Positions 1 through 7,894 of a DNA stretch of 64,000 bases are shown piece by piece. A model generated the notes under the pieces. The model searched no databases. It was given only the letters and a program-made list of their open reading frames with translations, and was not told the DNA's origin. Both the position numbers and the translations under genes were made by a program. This DNA is from Clostridia bacterium (GTDB taxonomy: Bacteria > Bacillota > Clostridia > Christensenellales > Aristaeellaceae). How positions within the stretch are numbered: position 1 is the first letter of the stretch; the number at the start of each line of letters is the position of its first letter. The DNA lies in the NCBI GenBank assembly GCA_017470145.1, contig JAFUFB010000009.1, positions 25,159 to 89,158 on the forward strand, written 5' to 3'.

Positions 1-392
1 ATATAGATTCTGTACCAGAGCCAGAGTCTACCTTCCAGAATTTGCTTTCACGCACAGCCATGACCAACAGTCTTGCAAATCTGCGTGTTTTCTTGCTTCA
101 AGCCGGAATACTCCATCAGATGGGTCCTAAGCGCACCATGCTCCCCTTCATCAATCTGAATCATTTCCATTTCGATGAAGACATTTCTTTCACAACCTAA
201 TGAGGCCTTGTTGGTTTCTTCCTTTGTCTCTGAATAACAGATTAAAAGAAGTATGGATAGTCAAAGAAAAGGTTTGTGAATTTTACACCATTATAGAAAA
301 AATATTATATAGCCACCACTGGTATACCTACTTCTTCCACTTTGTAAAAAGCCAGCAAACGAGAACAAACAACCATCAAAGGAGAGGAACAA
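1..392. other. AT-rich left edge with no supportable gene
   Basis: This stretch is clearly more AT-rich than the rest of the window and I find no complete gene in it. A plus-strand frame open from the edge stops at 198-200. On the minus strand, two short overlapping frames between about 1 and 250 read like protein (one running off the left edge with residues such as MAVRESKFWKVDSG), but neither has a ribosome-binding site and they lie in different frames. They may be a decayed or frameshifted gene of the integrated element. The last 60 bases hold a leader sequence that recurs before the integrase gene. Confidence 0.3.
332..384 (+). repeat. Duplicated 5' leader, copy A
   Basis: About 50 bases ending in caaccatcaaaggag match the sequence in front of the integrase gene at 998-1049, with roughly 80 percent identity by eye. 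Both copies end in the ribosome-binding site of the gene that follows. This suggests a duplicated regulatory leader or a recombination footprint within the element. Confidence 0.6.
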
Positions 393-905
393 ATGGAATC
401 TAAAGGTTACGAAATATTCAGATTTCAAGATATCGTTGCCCAGGGTGGAGCCATTGCTCGCTGTGGGATGATTCTTCCAGAGAATATTGGAGAAGTAGAT
501 GCAGAGATACTTCATGAAGCATTTATGCTTTTCAGTGAATACGAAAAGACCCATCCGGTACCAGCGGCGAATCTCAGAACATTCGCTCTTATCGCTTTTG
601 CAGATGGGCATTTTGATATGACTTTGAGTGAATCGGCAATAGGGGAATCTACAACTCTGGCGTTAATTGATCTACATCGGCTACATCGTCAAAAGAGTCC
701 GATAACCAGGGTGGCAGTTGTTCTTGAGGAACTATGTCACGGAATTTATATGGTACCAGATGAGCACGATGTGAAACGACTTGTGATTCAGATGATAAAT
801 CAAAAGTATCCTCTACATCGTTTGCACCATCTGTACCCCAAAATGTTTCTGCCGACTGGGGAATCAATAGATCCAAACACCGGCGCCCTTCTTTCATCTT
901 CGTAA
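393..905 (+). CDS. Hypothetical protein of the integrated element
   Basis: A 170-residue protein that I do not recognise. The ATG follows a good ribosome-binding site (aaaggagagg) eight or so bases upstream. There is no signal peptide or membrane segment. Residues about 109-130 contain EELCH followed by PDEHDVKRL, which has the spacing of an HExxH zincin helix with a downstream acidic ligand, as in ImmA/IrrE proteases of mobile elements, but the first histidine is glutamate here. That resemblance is inference only. Base composition is AT-richer than the chromosome to the right. It lies just upstream of the integrase and shares its leader sequence, so it is probably cargo or a regulatory gene of the same element. 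Confidence 0.55.
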   Translation: MESKGYEIFRFQDIVAQGGAIARCGMILPENIGEVDAEILHEAFMLFSEYEKTHPVPAANLRTFALIAFADGHFDMTLSESAIGESTTLALIDLHRLHRQKSPITRVAVVLEELCHGIYMVPDEHDVKRLVIQMINQKYPLHRLHHLYPKMFLPTGESIDPNTGALLSSS

Positions 906-997
906 CCCCTCCAATATGCTTTGCAATCGAATATTTTCTCTTAACTCAATAAGCACTCATATTCCATGGCAATTTTAGCCACTTCTATTATATTCAT

Positions 998-1049
998 TTC
1001 TTCCATTTTGTGAAGGATCAGGGACGAGAACCAGCAACCATCAAAGGAG
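998..1049 (+). repeat. Duplicated 5' leader, copy B
   Basis: Second copy of the leader described at 332-384. It ends in caaccatcaaaggag and supplies the ribosome-binding site of the integrase. The 906-997 stretch before it is AT-rich and holds nothing else that I can see. Confidence 0.6.
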
Positions 1050-1055
1050 CATTTT

Positions 1056-2234
1056 ATGGGCCGTCAAAAGAAACAGCACCTTAAGCAGCGGAAAGATGGA
1101 CGATATCGCACTAAGTATCACGGTATCCAGTTCATGGGCAACACGGAGGATGAAGCTCTGGCCGCCAGAGAGGCCTTTAAACAGGCAGAATTAGCCGCTG
1201 AAATGCGCTCTACCACAGTAGAAGAATACTCGACCAATTGGCTACCGATCGCTCACCCCCAAACCACCATCTCCCCAATTACGTATATTGGCCTGGAGGC
1301 CCATATTACGAAGCTGAACCGTGTAATAGGCCAGGTCTTTCTCTCCGAAGTCACCCCGCTCAAAGTCAAGGAAGTCTATTCCACAGAATACGCCGGCCTC
1401 TCCAATTCCTACATCCGGGCCGGGAAGCAGCTCTTCTGCGCTATGTTTGACGCTGCTGTATCAGATGGTTATCTGCGCAGCAACCCCGCCAGAGATGTCA
1501 CCGCAAAGCCACACAAAGGAACCTTTGGCGGTCATCGGGCCATCACCGCCCAGGAGCGGGAATGGATTCTCACCCTCTGCACAGATCACCGAGCTCATGC
1601 CGCTGTGATGACCATGCTGTACGCCGGTCTGCGCCCTCAGGAGATGAAGGCCCTCCAAATCGAGCGGTCTGTAGATTTCGAAAATGAAACAATCACCCTG
1701 GTAGACTTTGCCCACAAGAGCAACCCCTATGAATATGAAATCACCTCAGAGGGCAAAACCAGCAATGCAGCCAGAACCATTCCCCTCTTTCCTCCCCTGA
1801 AAAAGGCTCTAAAAGGAAAGTCTGGTTATCTGATCACCAATGCTAAAGGCGAGCGGGTGAATGTAGAGGCCTGGAAATGTGTGTGGAATTCTTATGTCTT
1901 CCACATGGAAAAGGCCATCAACGGCTGCGAAAAGCGCTGGTATGGCAAAACAAGGGAACATAAAGCCATCCTGGCCGCAGGCGGCTCCCTGCCTCCCTGG
2001 GTGTCCTTCACGGTCACTCCCTACGATCTGCGCCACTCTTTCTGTACGATGTGCCGAGATAACGGGGTGGAGCTAAACACCTGCGTCCACTGGATGGGCC
2101 ACGCTGATGCAAAGATGATTATGAAGGTCTATGATGAATTCACAGACACCCGCAGCCAGCGGGAAGCTGAACGGCTAAAGAAACTTCTGGAAGGCGAAAA
2201 AGTGCCAGAGAATAAAGAAGAGGGGCAGGAGTAA
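1056..2234 (+). CDS. Tyrosine recombinase / integrase
   Basis: A 392-residue site-specific recombinase of the phage integrase family, of the type found on integrative elements in Bacillota. The N-terminal 60 residues are a basic AP2-like arm-binding region, followed by a core-binding SAM-like domain. The catalytic domain shows the first arginine in GLRPQEM, the lysine hairpin around KTSNAARTIPL, box II as TPYDLRHSFCT (tyrosine where many members have histidine), MGHADAKM, and the nucleophile in MKVYDEF. The ATG sits behind aaaggag. The gene ends 150 bp from the 3' end of a tRNA-Met gene, the usual arrangement when a tRNA was the integration target, with the element extending left out of the window. 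A hairpin terminator overlaps the stop codon. Confidence 0.93.
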   Translation: MGRQKKQHLKQRKDGRYRTKYHGIQFMGNTEDEALAAREAFKQAELAAEMRSTTVEEYSTNWLPIAHPQTTISPITYIGLEAHITKLNRVIGQVFLSEVTPLKVKEVYSTEYAGLSNSYIRAGKQLFCAMFDAAVSDGYLRSNPARDVTAKPHKGTFGGHRAITAQEREWILTLCTDHRAHAAVMTMLYAGLRPQEMKALQIERSVDFENETITLVDFAHKSNPYEYEITSEGKTSNAARTIPLFPPLKKALKGKSGYLITNAKGERVNVEAWKCVWNSYVFHMEKAINGCEKRWYGKTREHKAILAAGGSLPPWVSFTVTPYDLRHSFCTMCRDNGVELNTCVHWMGHADAKMIMKVYDEFTDTRSQREAERLKKLLEGEKVPENKEEGQE

Positions 2235-2250
2235 TCCGCCCCTCGTTTTG
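2221..2250 (+). terminator. Integrase terminator
   Basis: AGGGGC-A-GG pairs with CC-GCCCCT around the stop codon (loop agtaat, one bulged A), followed by CGTTTT. The stem starts inside the last codons of the integrase. Confidence 0.6.
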
Positions 2251-2310
2251 CACCTCACCCTGCACCCCGTTTTGCACCTTTCTTTTGATTTTTTTGATCG
2301 TTTTTGATCG
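2244..2310. repeat. Short direct repeats, possible recombinase arm sites
   Basis: Two exact 12-base copies of cgttttgcacct (2244-2255, 2268-2279) are followed by a tandem pair of tttttgatcg (2291-2300, 2301-2310). They lie between the integrase and the tRNA genes, where tyrosine recombinases of integrative elements bind arm-type direct repeats in the attachment site. The role is inferred from position only. Confidence 0.45.
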
Positions 2311-2344
2311 TTTTTTACCTCATTTTCCTCACCAACTATCAGGC

Positions 2345-2384
2345 AAAGAAAAACCCGGAAGCCTTTATCTCAAGGGCTTCCGGG
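2345..2384 (-). terminator. tRNA operon terminator
   Basis: A perfect 10-bp stem (cccggaagcc / ggcttccggg at 2354-2363 and 2375-2384), followed on the minus strand by TTTTTCTTT. It starts three bases beyond the 3' end of tRNA-Met. Confidence 0.85.
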
Positions 2385-2387
2385 AAG

Positions 2388-2461
2388 TGGCTCAGATAGG
2401 ACTTGAACCTATGACACTCCGGGTATGAACCGAATGCTCTAGCCAGCTGAGCTACTGAGCC
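2388..2461 (-). tRNA. tRNA-Met (elongator, CAT)
   Basis: Full cloverleaf: acceptor GGCTCAG/CTGAGCC, D arm AGCTCAGCTGGCTAGAGC, anticodon loop TTCATAC (anticodon CAT), T loop TTCAAGT, discriminator A. CCA is not encoded. The anticodon stem lacks the three G:C pairs of the initiator, so this is the elongator. It is co-transcribed with the upstream initiator tRNA and is the probable integration target of the neighbouring element. Confidence 0.95.
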
Positions 2462-2467
2462 ATATCG

Positions 2468-2541
2468 TTGCGGGGGAGGGACTTGAACCCCCGACCTCCG
2501 GGTTATGAGCCCGACGAGCTGCCAAACTGCTCCACCCCGCG
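2468..2541 (-). tRNA. tRNA-fMet (initiator, CAT)
   Basis: Initiator features are visible: acceptor CGCGGGG/CCCCGCA with the unpaired C1-A72 position, anticodon stem TCGGG/CCCGG with three consecutive G:C pairs flanking loop CTCATAA, T loop TTCAAGT, discriminator A, no encoded CCA. It is the first gene of a two-tRNA operon; only six bases separate it from tRNA-Met. Confidence 0.95.
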
Positions 2542-2584
2542 ACATCAAGCGTCGCTTCGAGCGTCGCTTCGAGCGACAAGGGGA

Positions 2585-2613
2585 ATAATACACCTGTTTT
2601 CCATCCTTGTCAA
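2585..2613 (-). promoter_or_regulatory. Promoter of the tRNA-fMet/tRNA-Met operon
   Basis: Minus-strand TTGACA (2608-2613), 17-base spacer, TATTAT (2585-2590). Transcription should start near 2578. Just downstream, 2548-2577 carries the tandem, self-complementary gcgtcgcttcga repeat of unknown role. Confidence 0.85.
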
Positions 2614-2632
2614 GCACTTTTTCGCCTGGCTC

Positions 2633-2661
2633 TTGACAAAATATGGAAATGGCTATATATC
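2633..2661 (+). promoter_or_regulatory. Promoter of the phosphoesterase gene
   Basis: TTGACA (2633-2638), 17-base spacer, TATATC (2656-2661). It is back-to-back with the tRNA promoter, giving a compact divergent promoter region. Confidence 0.65.
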
Positions 2662-2742
2662 TACAGGGAAGCAAGACCCCTTCTCTCCTTTCACGCATGT
2701 CCCACTGAATTCATTTTTACGGATAAAAAAGGAGTTCCCATC

Positions 2743-3999
2743 ATGCCTATTCGATCCCGCTTGATTCATGCCCTCTGGGCCTTGGTGATTTGCACGCTGC
2801 TGACTGGTTTTGCCGCCGCGGAGCCTGTCCGACTGATGGTGATCAGCGATATCCATTTTCTGGCCCCTTCGTGTTACGAACAAAGCGAAGGGCTTTTTCT
2901 CTCCGTCATGCAGCAAGCGGACGGCAAGATGACTCATTACAGCCGGGAGTTGCTGGAGGGGTTGGTGGAGGAAGTACAGCATCAGCAGCCTGACGCCTTA
3001 ATCGTCACCGGGGACATCAGCTTCAACGGGGAGTATGCCAGCCACGAGGGACTGGCTGCCGCTTTTGCCCAAATCGAGGAGACCGGCGTCGATGTATGGG
3101 TGATCCCGGGCAATCACGACATCAATATTGAGAACACCTGGGCCTTCATCAAATACTCCTATGAGCCCACGCCTAACACCAGCCCGGAAGAATTCGCAGC
3201 GCTCTATGCCCCTTTCCTGGGTACAGAGCGGGCAAATGGCGCCAATCTGAGCTATGTAGTACCCCTGCGGGAGGATCTATGGCTGGCCATGTGCGACGCG
3301 GCGATCTATGATCCGGAGCCTGCCACCGCGGGATACTACACTACTGGGCACCAGCTGTGGCTGCGAAAGGTGCTGGCCCAGGCAAAGGAAGCCGGCGCCC
3401 AGGTCATTACCGCCACCCATCAAAGCGTGGTATCTCACACAGCGTTCCTGCAGGAAGCTATGTCCGTCTGGCGGGGCGAAAACATGGCGGCAGACATGCG
3501 AACCAGCGGCAGCAGTCAGCTGAATCTTTCCGGCCATCTACACATCCAGCACATCGCGGAGGACGACGGAATATACGATATCGCCACCGGCGCTTTCTCC
3601 GTGCCCCCCTTTACCTACGGGATTATCGAGGTAGACGACGCGGGAGCCATCTCCTATCAGGCGCAGCGCCTCTGCGAGGAGCATTTGCCGGGGCGAGTGG
3701 TTGAACAGGCGAAAACCTGGTTCGAGGATGTTCACAACGCTCGCCAGCGGAACAGCCTGGAGGAGCTGGAGATTTCGGAGGAGGAGCGGAAGACGCTGCA
3801 GGATTTCACCGCCAGAGTAAATCACGCCTACTTCACCGGCGAACTCGCCAATCCACCCACCCCCTGGGAGGAGGATCCTGCATGGGAGCTAGTGCAAGCT
3901 GTACAAAAGAAGTATCCTTCAGCCGCTTATCTGACCAGCCAGATCAATGCGGCGGAGAACCAGCGGGATGCCAGACATTTGGAGCTGCCTGCTCCATAA
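2743..3999 (+). CDS. Secreted calcineurin-like metallophosphoesterase
   Basis: A 418-residue exported phosphoesterase. An N-terminal signal peptide (basic start, hydrophobic ALWALVICTLLTGF, cleavage around AAA-EP at 26) is followed by the metallophosphatase core: DIH (D36, H38), GDISFNGE (D91), GNHD (124-126), a later histidine in TATHQ (H226) and GHLH (265, 267). These residues bind two metal ions and hydrolyse phosphomono- or diesters; the substrate cannot be read from the sequence. The C-terminal 130 residues have no motif that I recognise. The start follows aaaaaggag. The gene is monocistronic, with its own promoter and a shared terminator downstream. Export suggests scavenging phosphate esters outside the cell. 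Confidence 0.9.
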   Translation: MPIRSRLIHALWALVICTLLTGFAAAEPVRLMVISDIHFLAPSCYEQSEGLFLSVMQQADGKMTHYSRELLEGLVEEVQHQQPDALIVTGDISFNGEYASHEGLAAAFAQIEETGVDVWVIPGNHDINIENTWAFIKYSYEPTPNTSPEEFAALYAPFLGTERANGANLSYVVPLREDLWLAMCDAAIYDPEPATAGYYTTGHQLWLRKVLAQAKEAGAQVITATHQSVVSHTAFLQEAMSVWRGENMAADMRTSGSSQLNLSGHLHIQHIAEDDGIYDIATGAFSVPPFTYGIIEVDDAGAISYQAQRLCEEHLPGRVVEQAKTWFEDVHNARQRNSLEELEISEEERKTLQDFTARVNHAYFTGELANPPTPWEEDPAWELVQAVQKKYPSAAYLTSQINAAENQRDARHLELPAP

Positions 4000-4012
4000 T
4001 GGATTTATTTTA

Positions 4013-4034
4013 GCCCTCCCTTTTCGGGGAGGGC
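4013..4034. terminator. Bidirectional terminator
   Basis: GCCCTCCC - ttttc - GGGGAGGGC lies between two convergent genes, with T-rich sequence on the plus side (gattttctg) and A/T-rich sequence on the other. Confidence 0.75.
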
Positions 4035-4047
4035 CGATTTTCTGACT

Positions 4048-5274
4048 TTATTTGGGCAGGCTGATTCCCAGCTCCTTGGCACAATTCACCAGGGTATCCA
4101 GGGCATAGATGATTTCCTCGTCCGTATGCTCCGAGATGACATTGAAGCGCAGTCGCGCTTCCCCCCTTGGCACCGCAGGGAACACCGCCGGGGGCACGCA
4201 GACGTTTTTATCCCGCATGGCGTTGGACAGCACATAGGCATCCAGATCCTCGCCGATGAGCACGGGGATAATGGCACTCTCCCCTGCCAGGCAGATGTTC
4301 AGGCCTCTTTTCTTGGCCTCGTCGCAGAAGAAATGAATATTATGCTGCAACCGCTGCATGATCTCCGGCTCCTGATGCAGCAGCTCAATGGCCTTCCGCA
4401 CCGCCGCGGCCAGGGGCGGAGAAATACCCACCGAGAAGGCAAAGCCGGGCAGCATATAGCGCATATAGTCGATAATCGCCTGGCTGCCCGCCAGATAGCC
4501 ACCGCAAGCTCCCAAGCCTTTGGAGAGGGTTCCCATATGGATATCGATATCCCCGGGCTGCAGGTCAAAATACTCATCCACGCCGCCGCCCGTGGGGCCC
4601 AGGACGCAGCTGGAGTGAGCTTCATCTACCATGAGGAAGCAGCCATACTTCTTCTTCACCGCCACCAGGGCTGGGATGTCTCCCACATCCCCATCCATGG
4701 AATAGGCCCCTTCGGCGATGATCAGCACCTTGCCGAACTTCTCCCGCCGAGTGGACAGGATCCGATCCAGCGCCGCCACATTATTATGGGGAAAGGGCCG
4801 GCAGGTAGCTCGGCTCAGCTGGCACCCCTGCCATACGGAATTATGACTCAAGGAATCATAGACGATCAGATCTCCTTCGCCGCAGAAATTGCCCACAAAG
4901 GTAACATTGGTGGCGTGGCCACTGACCAGAACCAGGGCGTCGTCTGACCGCTTCCAGCGGGCGATTTCATGCTCCAGTTCACGATACATGGTCTTTTCCC
5001 CAGCCAGCAGGCGGCTGCCACTGGCAGATGTGCCATATTGATCGATGGCGGCCTTGGCTGCCTCCGAAACCTCTTTGCGGCCGGACATGCCAACATAATT
5101 ATAGCTGGCGAAATTCAACTTCCGCACCCCGTCCACCAGGGACGTGTCCGTCAGGGCAGAATCATGCCGAATAAAGTAAGGATCCCGGTTGCCCGTGGCG
5201 GCCACCATCTCCTCCCGCCGGGCTGCGAATTCCTGAAACTCCGGGGAATCTTCAAAACGGGTAATGGGCTGCAT
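4048..5274 (-). CDS. Alpha-oxoamine synthase family PLP enzyme (AONS/KBL/SPT-like)
   Basis: A 408-residue pyridoxal-phosphate enzyme of the family that condenses an amino acid with an acyl-CoA and releases CO2: 8-amino-7-oxononanoate synthase, 2-amino-3-ketobutyrate ligase and serine palmitoyltransferase. Visible landmarks are YGTSASGSRLLAG (80-92), the DEAHSSCVLG cofactor site (217-226) and the Schiff-base lysine in TLSKGLGACGG (K252). Length and motifs are typical and complete. Which substrate is used cannot be decided: no other biotin, threonine or sphingolipid gene is nearby. The extra N-terminal 45 residues resemble the serine palmitoyltransferase/KBL side of the family more than BioF, which is a weak hint. 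A ribosome-binding site (aggagga) precedes the ATG, and the gene is monocistronic. Confidence 0.85.
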   Translation of the reverse strand: MQPITRFEDSPEFQEFAARREEMVAATGNRDPYFIRHDSALTDTSLVDGVRKLNFASYNYVGMSGRKEVSEAAKAAIDQYGTSASGSRLLAGEKTMYRELEHEIARWKRSDDALVLVSGHATNVTFVGNFCGEGDLIVYDSLSHNSVWQGCQLSRATCRPFPHNNVAALDRILSTRREKFGKVLIIAEGAYSMDGDVGDIPALVAVKKKYGCFLMVDEAHSSCVLGPTGGGVDEYFDLQPGDIDIHMGTLSKGLGACGGYLAGSQAIIDYMRYMLPGFAFSVGISPPLAAAVRKAIELLHQEPEIMQRLQHNIHFFCDEAKKRGLNICLAGESAIIPVLIGEDLDAYVLSNAMRDKNVCVPPAVFPAVPRGEARLRFNVISEHTDEEIIYALDTLVNCAKELGISLPK

Positions 5275-5322
5275 GGTCCATTCCTCCTCTCTCTCTCAGG
5301 CGGAAAAACCGTCATCCCCTTT

Positions 5323-5351
5323 ATTATACGGGTTTTGATACTTAAAAGCAA
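5323..5351 (-). promoter_or_regulatory. Promoter of the oxoamine synthase gene
   Basis: Minus-strand TTGCTT (5346-5351), 17-base spacer, TATAAT (5323-5328), giving a leader of about 45 bases. Confidence 0.7.
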
Positions 5352-5458
5352 CATGCGGCGCAAGCGCTCCATCGGTATAGCTGTCTCCGTTTGACCAAAG
5401 ATTGACCAGATTTCGCCAGAGGTCGATCCAAAATACAACACAAATACAATATTCTCTC

Positions 5459-5487
5459 TTGACAGAGGCTCCCCTTTCAGGTTATCC
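5459..5487 (+). promoter_or_regulatory. Promoter of the T-box/trpEG transcript
   Basis: TTGACA (5459-5464) with TTATCC 17 bases downstream (5482-5487). The -10 box is weak, but the position is right for the start of the T-box RNA near 5494. Confidence 0.5.
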
Positions 5488-5493
5488 TTCTCC

Positions 5494-5775
5494 CAACCGT
5501 TGAAGCGGAAGGAAAGCGATGCTGGAGCCTGCAGAGAGTCCGGGCTGGTGGAATCCGGATGGTGATCGGGTCGTTATGATGGGCCGCGGAGGGCATGGTC
5601 AAAGGCGTTTTCCCGCCGAGTATTCCATGACGCCAGGGGCGCGACAGTCCCCGGGGGTATGATCGTATCCCGTCAAGGGCGCGGCCTTTTCGCCGCGAAG
5701 CAGGGTGGCACCGCGGATCAATGATTTTTCATCGTTCATTCGTCCCTGGCAGAGATTTTTCTGCCAGGGATTTTT
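5494..5775 (+). promoter_or_regulatory. T-box leader controlling trpEG
   Basis: A tRNA-sensing T-box riboswitch. The Stem I apical region is recognisable in gcagagagtccgg followed by ctggtggaatccgg (about 5531-5558). The antiterminator core agggtggcaccgcgg is at 5702-5716. The competing terminator is a 10-bp hairpin (tccctggcag 5743-5752, ctgccaggga 5761-5770) followed by five T. Uncharged tRNA binding would stabilise the antiterminator and allow transcription of the anthranilate synthase genes. The expected specifier is UGG for tRNA-Trp; candidate TGG triplets are at 5560-5562 and 5580-5582, and I cannot choose between them without folding. The leader runs almost to the trpE ribosome-binding site. 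Confidence 0.93.
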
Positions 5776-5802
5776 ATGTTTTCCGCAAAGGAGGAAAAGA
5801 AG

Positions 5803-7269
5803 ATGGAGCTATTTCCCAGCCTGGAGGTCATCCAGGAATACGCTAAGAAGAAGGAATATCACCTCTTCCCGGTCTACACGGAGCTGCTGGCAGACATCCG
5901 GACGCCCATTCAGGTGCTGCGGGCGCTGAAGAATGTCTCCCGCCATTGCTACCTTCTGGAATCGGTGGAGGAGCATGAAAAATGGGGCCGATACACCTTC
6001 CTGGGCTATGATCCTACCATGATCATTACCTGCACCAATGGGGAGCTGCGGCTGGGCAGCGTCAAGCTGCAGACCCAGGACCCCAACCAATACATCCGCC
6101 AGGTACTGTCCGAGCACCGCAGCCCTCGCCTGCCCCAGATGCCGCCCTTTACCGGCGGGCTGGTGGGGTATTTTTCCTATGACTATCTGAAATACGCCGA
6201 GCCCTCCCTGCACCTGGACGCGGAGGACACGGAGCATTTCCGGGATGTAGACCTGATGCTGTTCGAAAAGGTGATCTGCTTTGACCACTACCGCCAGAAG
6301 ATTCTGCTGATCACCAATGTGCACCTGGATGACCCAGAGACGGATTATCATCGCGCAGCCCTGGATCTGGCCCAGATGAAGGAGCTGGTGACCCACGGGG
6401 CGCTGAAGGAGGAAACGCCGGGCCGGCTGAAGAGTGACTTCCAGCCCTTCTTCCCCCGGGAAAAGTTCTGCGGAATGATCGAGCGGGCGAAGCATCACAT
6501 CCGGGAGGGGGATATCTTCCAGATCGTGCTTTCCAACCGGCTGGAGGCGGAATACGAAGGGAGCCTGCTGGACGCCTATCGCGTGCTGCGGACCCGGAAC
6601 CCCTCCCCCTATATGTTCTATTTCTCCGGCACGGATGTGGAGGTAGCTGGCGCTTCGCCGGAAACCCTGGTGAAGCTGGAAAACGGCATCCTGCACACCT
6701 TTCCCCTAGCGGGCACCCGGCCACGGGGCGCCACGCCGGAGGAGGACGAGGCCCTGGAAAAAGAGCTGCTGGCAGACCCGAAGGAGCTGGCAGAGCACAA
6801 CATGCTGGTGGACCTGGGGCGGAATGACATCGGAAAGATCAGCAAATTCGGCACGGTGCAGGTGGAAAAGCTGCACTCCATCGAGCGCTATTCCCACGTG
6901 ATGCACATCGGATCCACCGTTCGCGGGGAGATTCGGGAGGACAAGGACGCCCTGGACGCCATCGACGCCATCCTGCCAGCGGGAACCCTTTCCGGCGCGC
7001 CGAAGATTCGCGCCTGCCAACTGATCAACGATTTGGAGGATAACAAGCGGGGCATCTACGGCGGGGCCATTGGATACCTGGATTTCACGGGAAATTTAGA
7101 TACCTGCATCGCCATCCGCATCGCCTACCTGAAGAACGGCAAGGTGTTCGTCCGTTCTGGCGCGGGCATCGTGGCAGATTCGGTGCCGGAAAAGGAATAT
7201 CAGGAATGTCTGCACAAGGCCGCCGCGGTCATCGGCGCCCTGAAGGACGCGGCAAAGGAGGCGGAATAA
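5803..7269 (+). CDS. trpE: Anthranilate synthase component I
   Basis: A 488-residue chorismate-utilising subunit that makes anthranilate, the first committed step of tryptophan synthesis, using ammonia from TrpG. The ATG at 5803 is chosen because it follows aaaggagg. An earlier in-frame ATG at 5776 falls at the end of the T-box terminator T-run and has no ribosome-binding site. LLES at 51-54 is the tryptophan feedback-binding motif of TrpE proteins, which argues against the close relative PabB. The C-terminal chorismate-binding domain is complete (for example GASPETLV, PLAGTRPRG, DLGRNDIGK, LPAGTLSGAPK, YGGAIGYL, RSGAGIVADS). Control is by the T-box upstream. Only trpE and trpG are here; the rest of the pathway must be elsewhere. 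Confidence 0.96.
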   Translation: MELFPSLEVIQEYAKKKEYHLFPVYTELLADIRTPIQVLRALKNVSRHCYLLESVEEHEKWGRYTFLGYDPTMIITCTNGELRLGSVKLQTQDPNQYIRQVLSEHRSPRLPQMPPFTGGLVGYFSYDYLKYAEPSLHLDAEDTEHFRDVDLMLFEKVICFDHYRQKILLITNVHLDDPETDYHRAALDLAQMKELVTHGALKEETPGRLKSDFQPFFPREKFCGMIERAKHHIREGDIFQIVLSNRLEAEYEGSLLDAYRVLRTRNPSPYMFYFSGTDVEVAGASPETLVKLENGILHTFPLAGTRPRGATPEEDEALEKELLADPKELAEHNMLVDLGRNDIGKISKFGTVQVEKLHSIERYSHVMHIGSTVRGEIREDKDALDAIDAILPAGTLSGAPKIRACQLINDLEDNKRGIYGGAIGYLDFTGNLDTCIAIRIAYLKNGKVFVRSGAGIVADSVPEKEYQECLHKAAAVIGALKDAAKEAE

Positions 7270-7272
7270 GTC

Positions 7273-7863
7273 ATGATCGTGCTGATTGACAACTACGACA
7301 GCTTTTCCTACAACCTGTATCAGCTGGTGGGATCCATCAATCCGGACATCCGGGTACTGCGGAACGACGCCCTCTCCGTGGCGGAGGTGGCGGAGCTGCA
7401 CCCGGAGGCCATTATTCTTTCCCCCGGCCCCGGGCGCCCGGAGGACGCGGGCATCTGCGTCCAGGCGGCGAAGGAGCTAGGGCAGAGCATTCCTCTGCTG
7501 GGGGTCTGCCTGGGGCATCAGGCCATCTGCACGGCCTTCGGCGCCACGGTATCCTATGCCCGCCAGCTGATGCACGGCAAGCAGAGTGAAACCAGCTTTG
7601 ACGCCGCCAGTCCGTTGTTTCAGGGGCTGCCAACTCAGGCGCCGGTGGCGCGGTATCACTCCCTGGCGGTGCTGGAAAACACCCTGCCGGCCTGTCTGCG
7701 GGTTACAGCCCGGACGATGGATGGAGAGGTGATGGCCGTGGAGCATACGGAGTATCCTATCTTCGGGCTGCAGTTTCATCCAGAATCCATCATGACGCCG
7801 GATGGAAAGACGATTCTGCGGAATTTTCTTGACCTGGCCAAAGAGAGGGGCAGTCAATCCTGA
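7273..7863 (+). CDS. trpG: Anthranilate synthase glutamine amidotransferase
   Basis: A 196-residue class I glutamine amidotransferase that hydrolyses glutamine and passes ammonia to TrpE. The catalytic triad is visible: C79 in GVCLGHQ, H169 and E171 in FHPES. The oxyanion motif SPGPGRPEDAG and the full family length are present. It starts three bases after the trpE stop, so the two are translationally linked and share the T-box. In many Clostridia the same subunit also serves PabB for folate synthesis, which cannot be excluded. The gene ends just before three palindromic repeats that provide its terminator. Confidence 0.95.
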   Translation: MIVLIDNYDSFSYNLYQLVGSINPDIRVLRNDALSVAEVAELHPEAIILSPGPGRPEDAGICVQAAKELGQSIPLLGVCLGHQAICTAFGATVSYARQLMHGKQSETSFDAASPLFQGLPTQAPVARYHSLAVLENTLPACLRVTARTMDGEVMAVEHTEYPIFGLQFHPESIMTPDGKTILRNFLDLAKERGSQS

Positions 7864-7894
7864 CTGCCCCTACGCGCGGTATGCTTTTTCTGCT

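Noticed and set aside
1-250. Possible truncated genes at the left edge on either strand
   Set aside because: Several short frames overlap, none has a start with a ribosome-binding site or a recognisable family. Listed only as an unexplained AT-rich edge.
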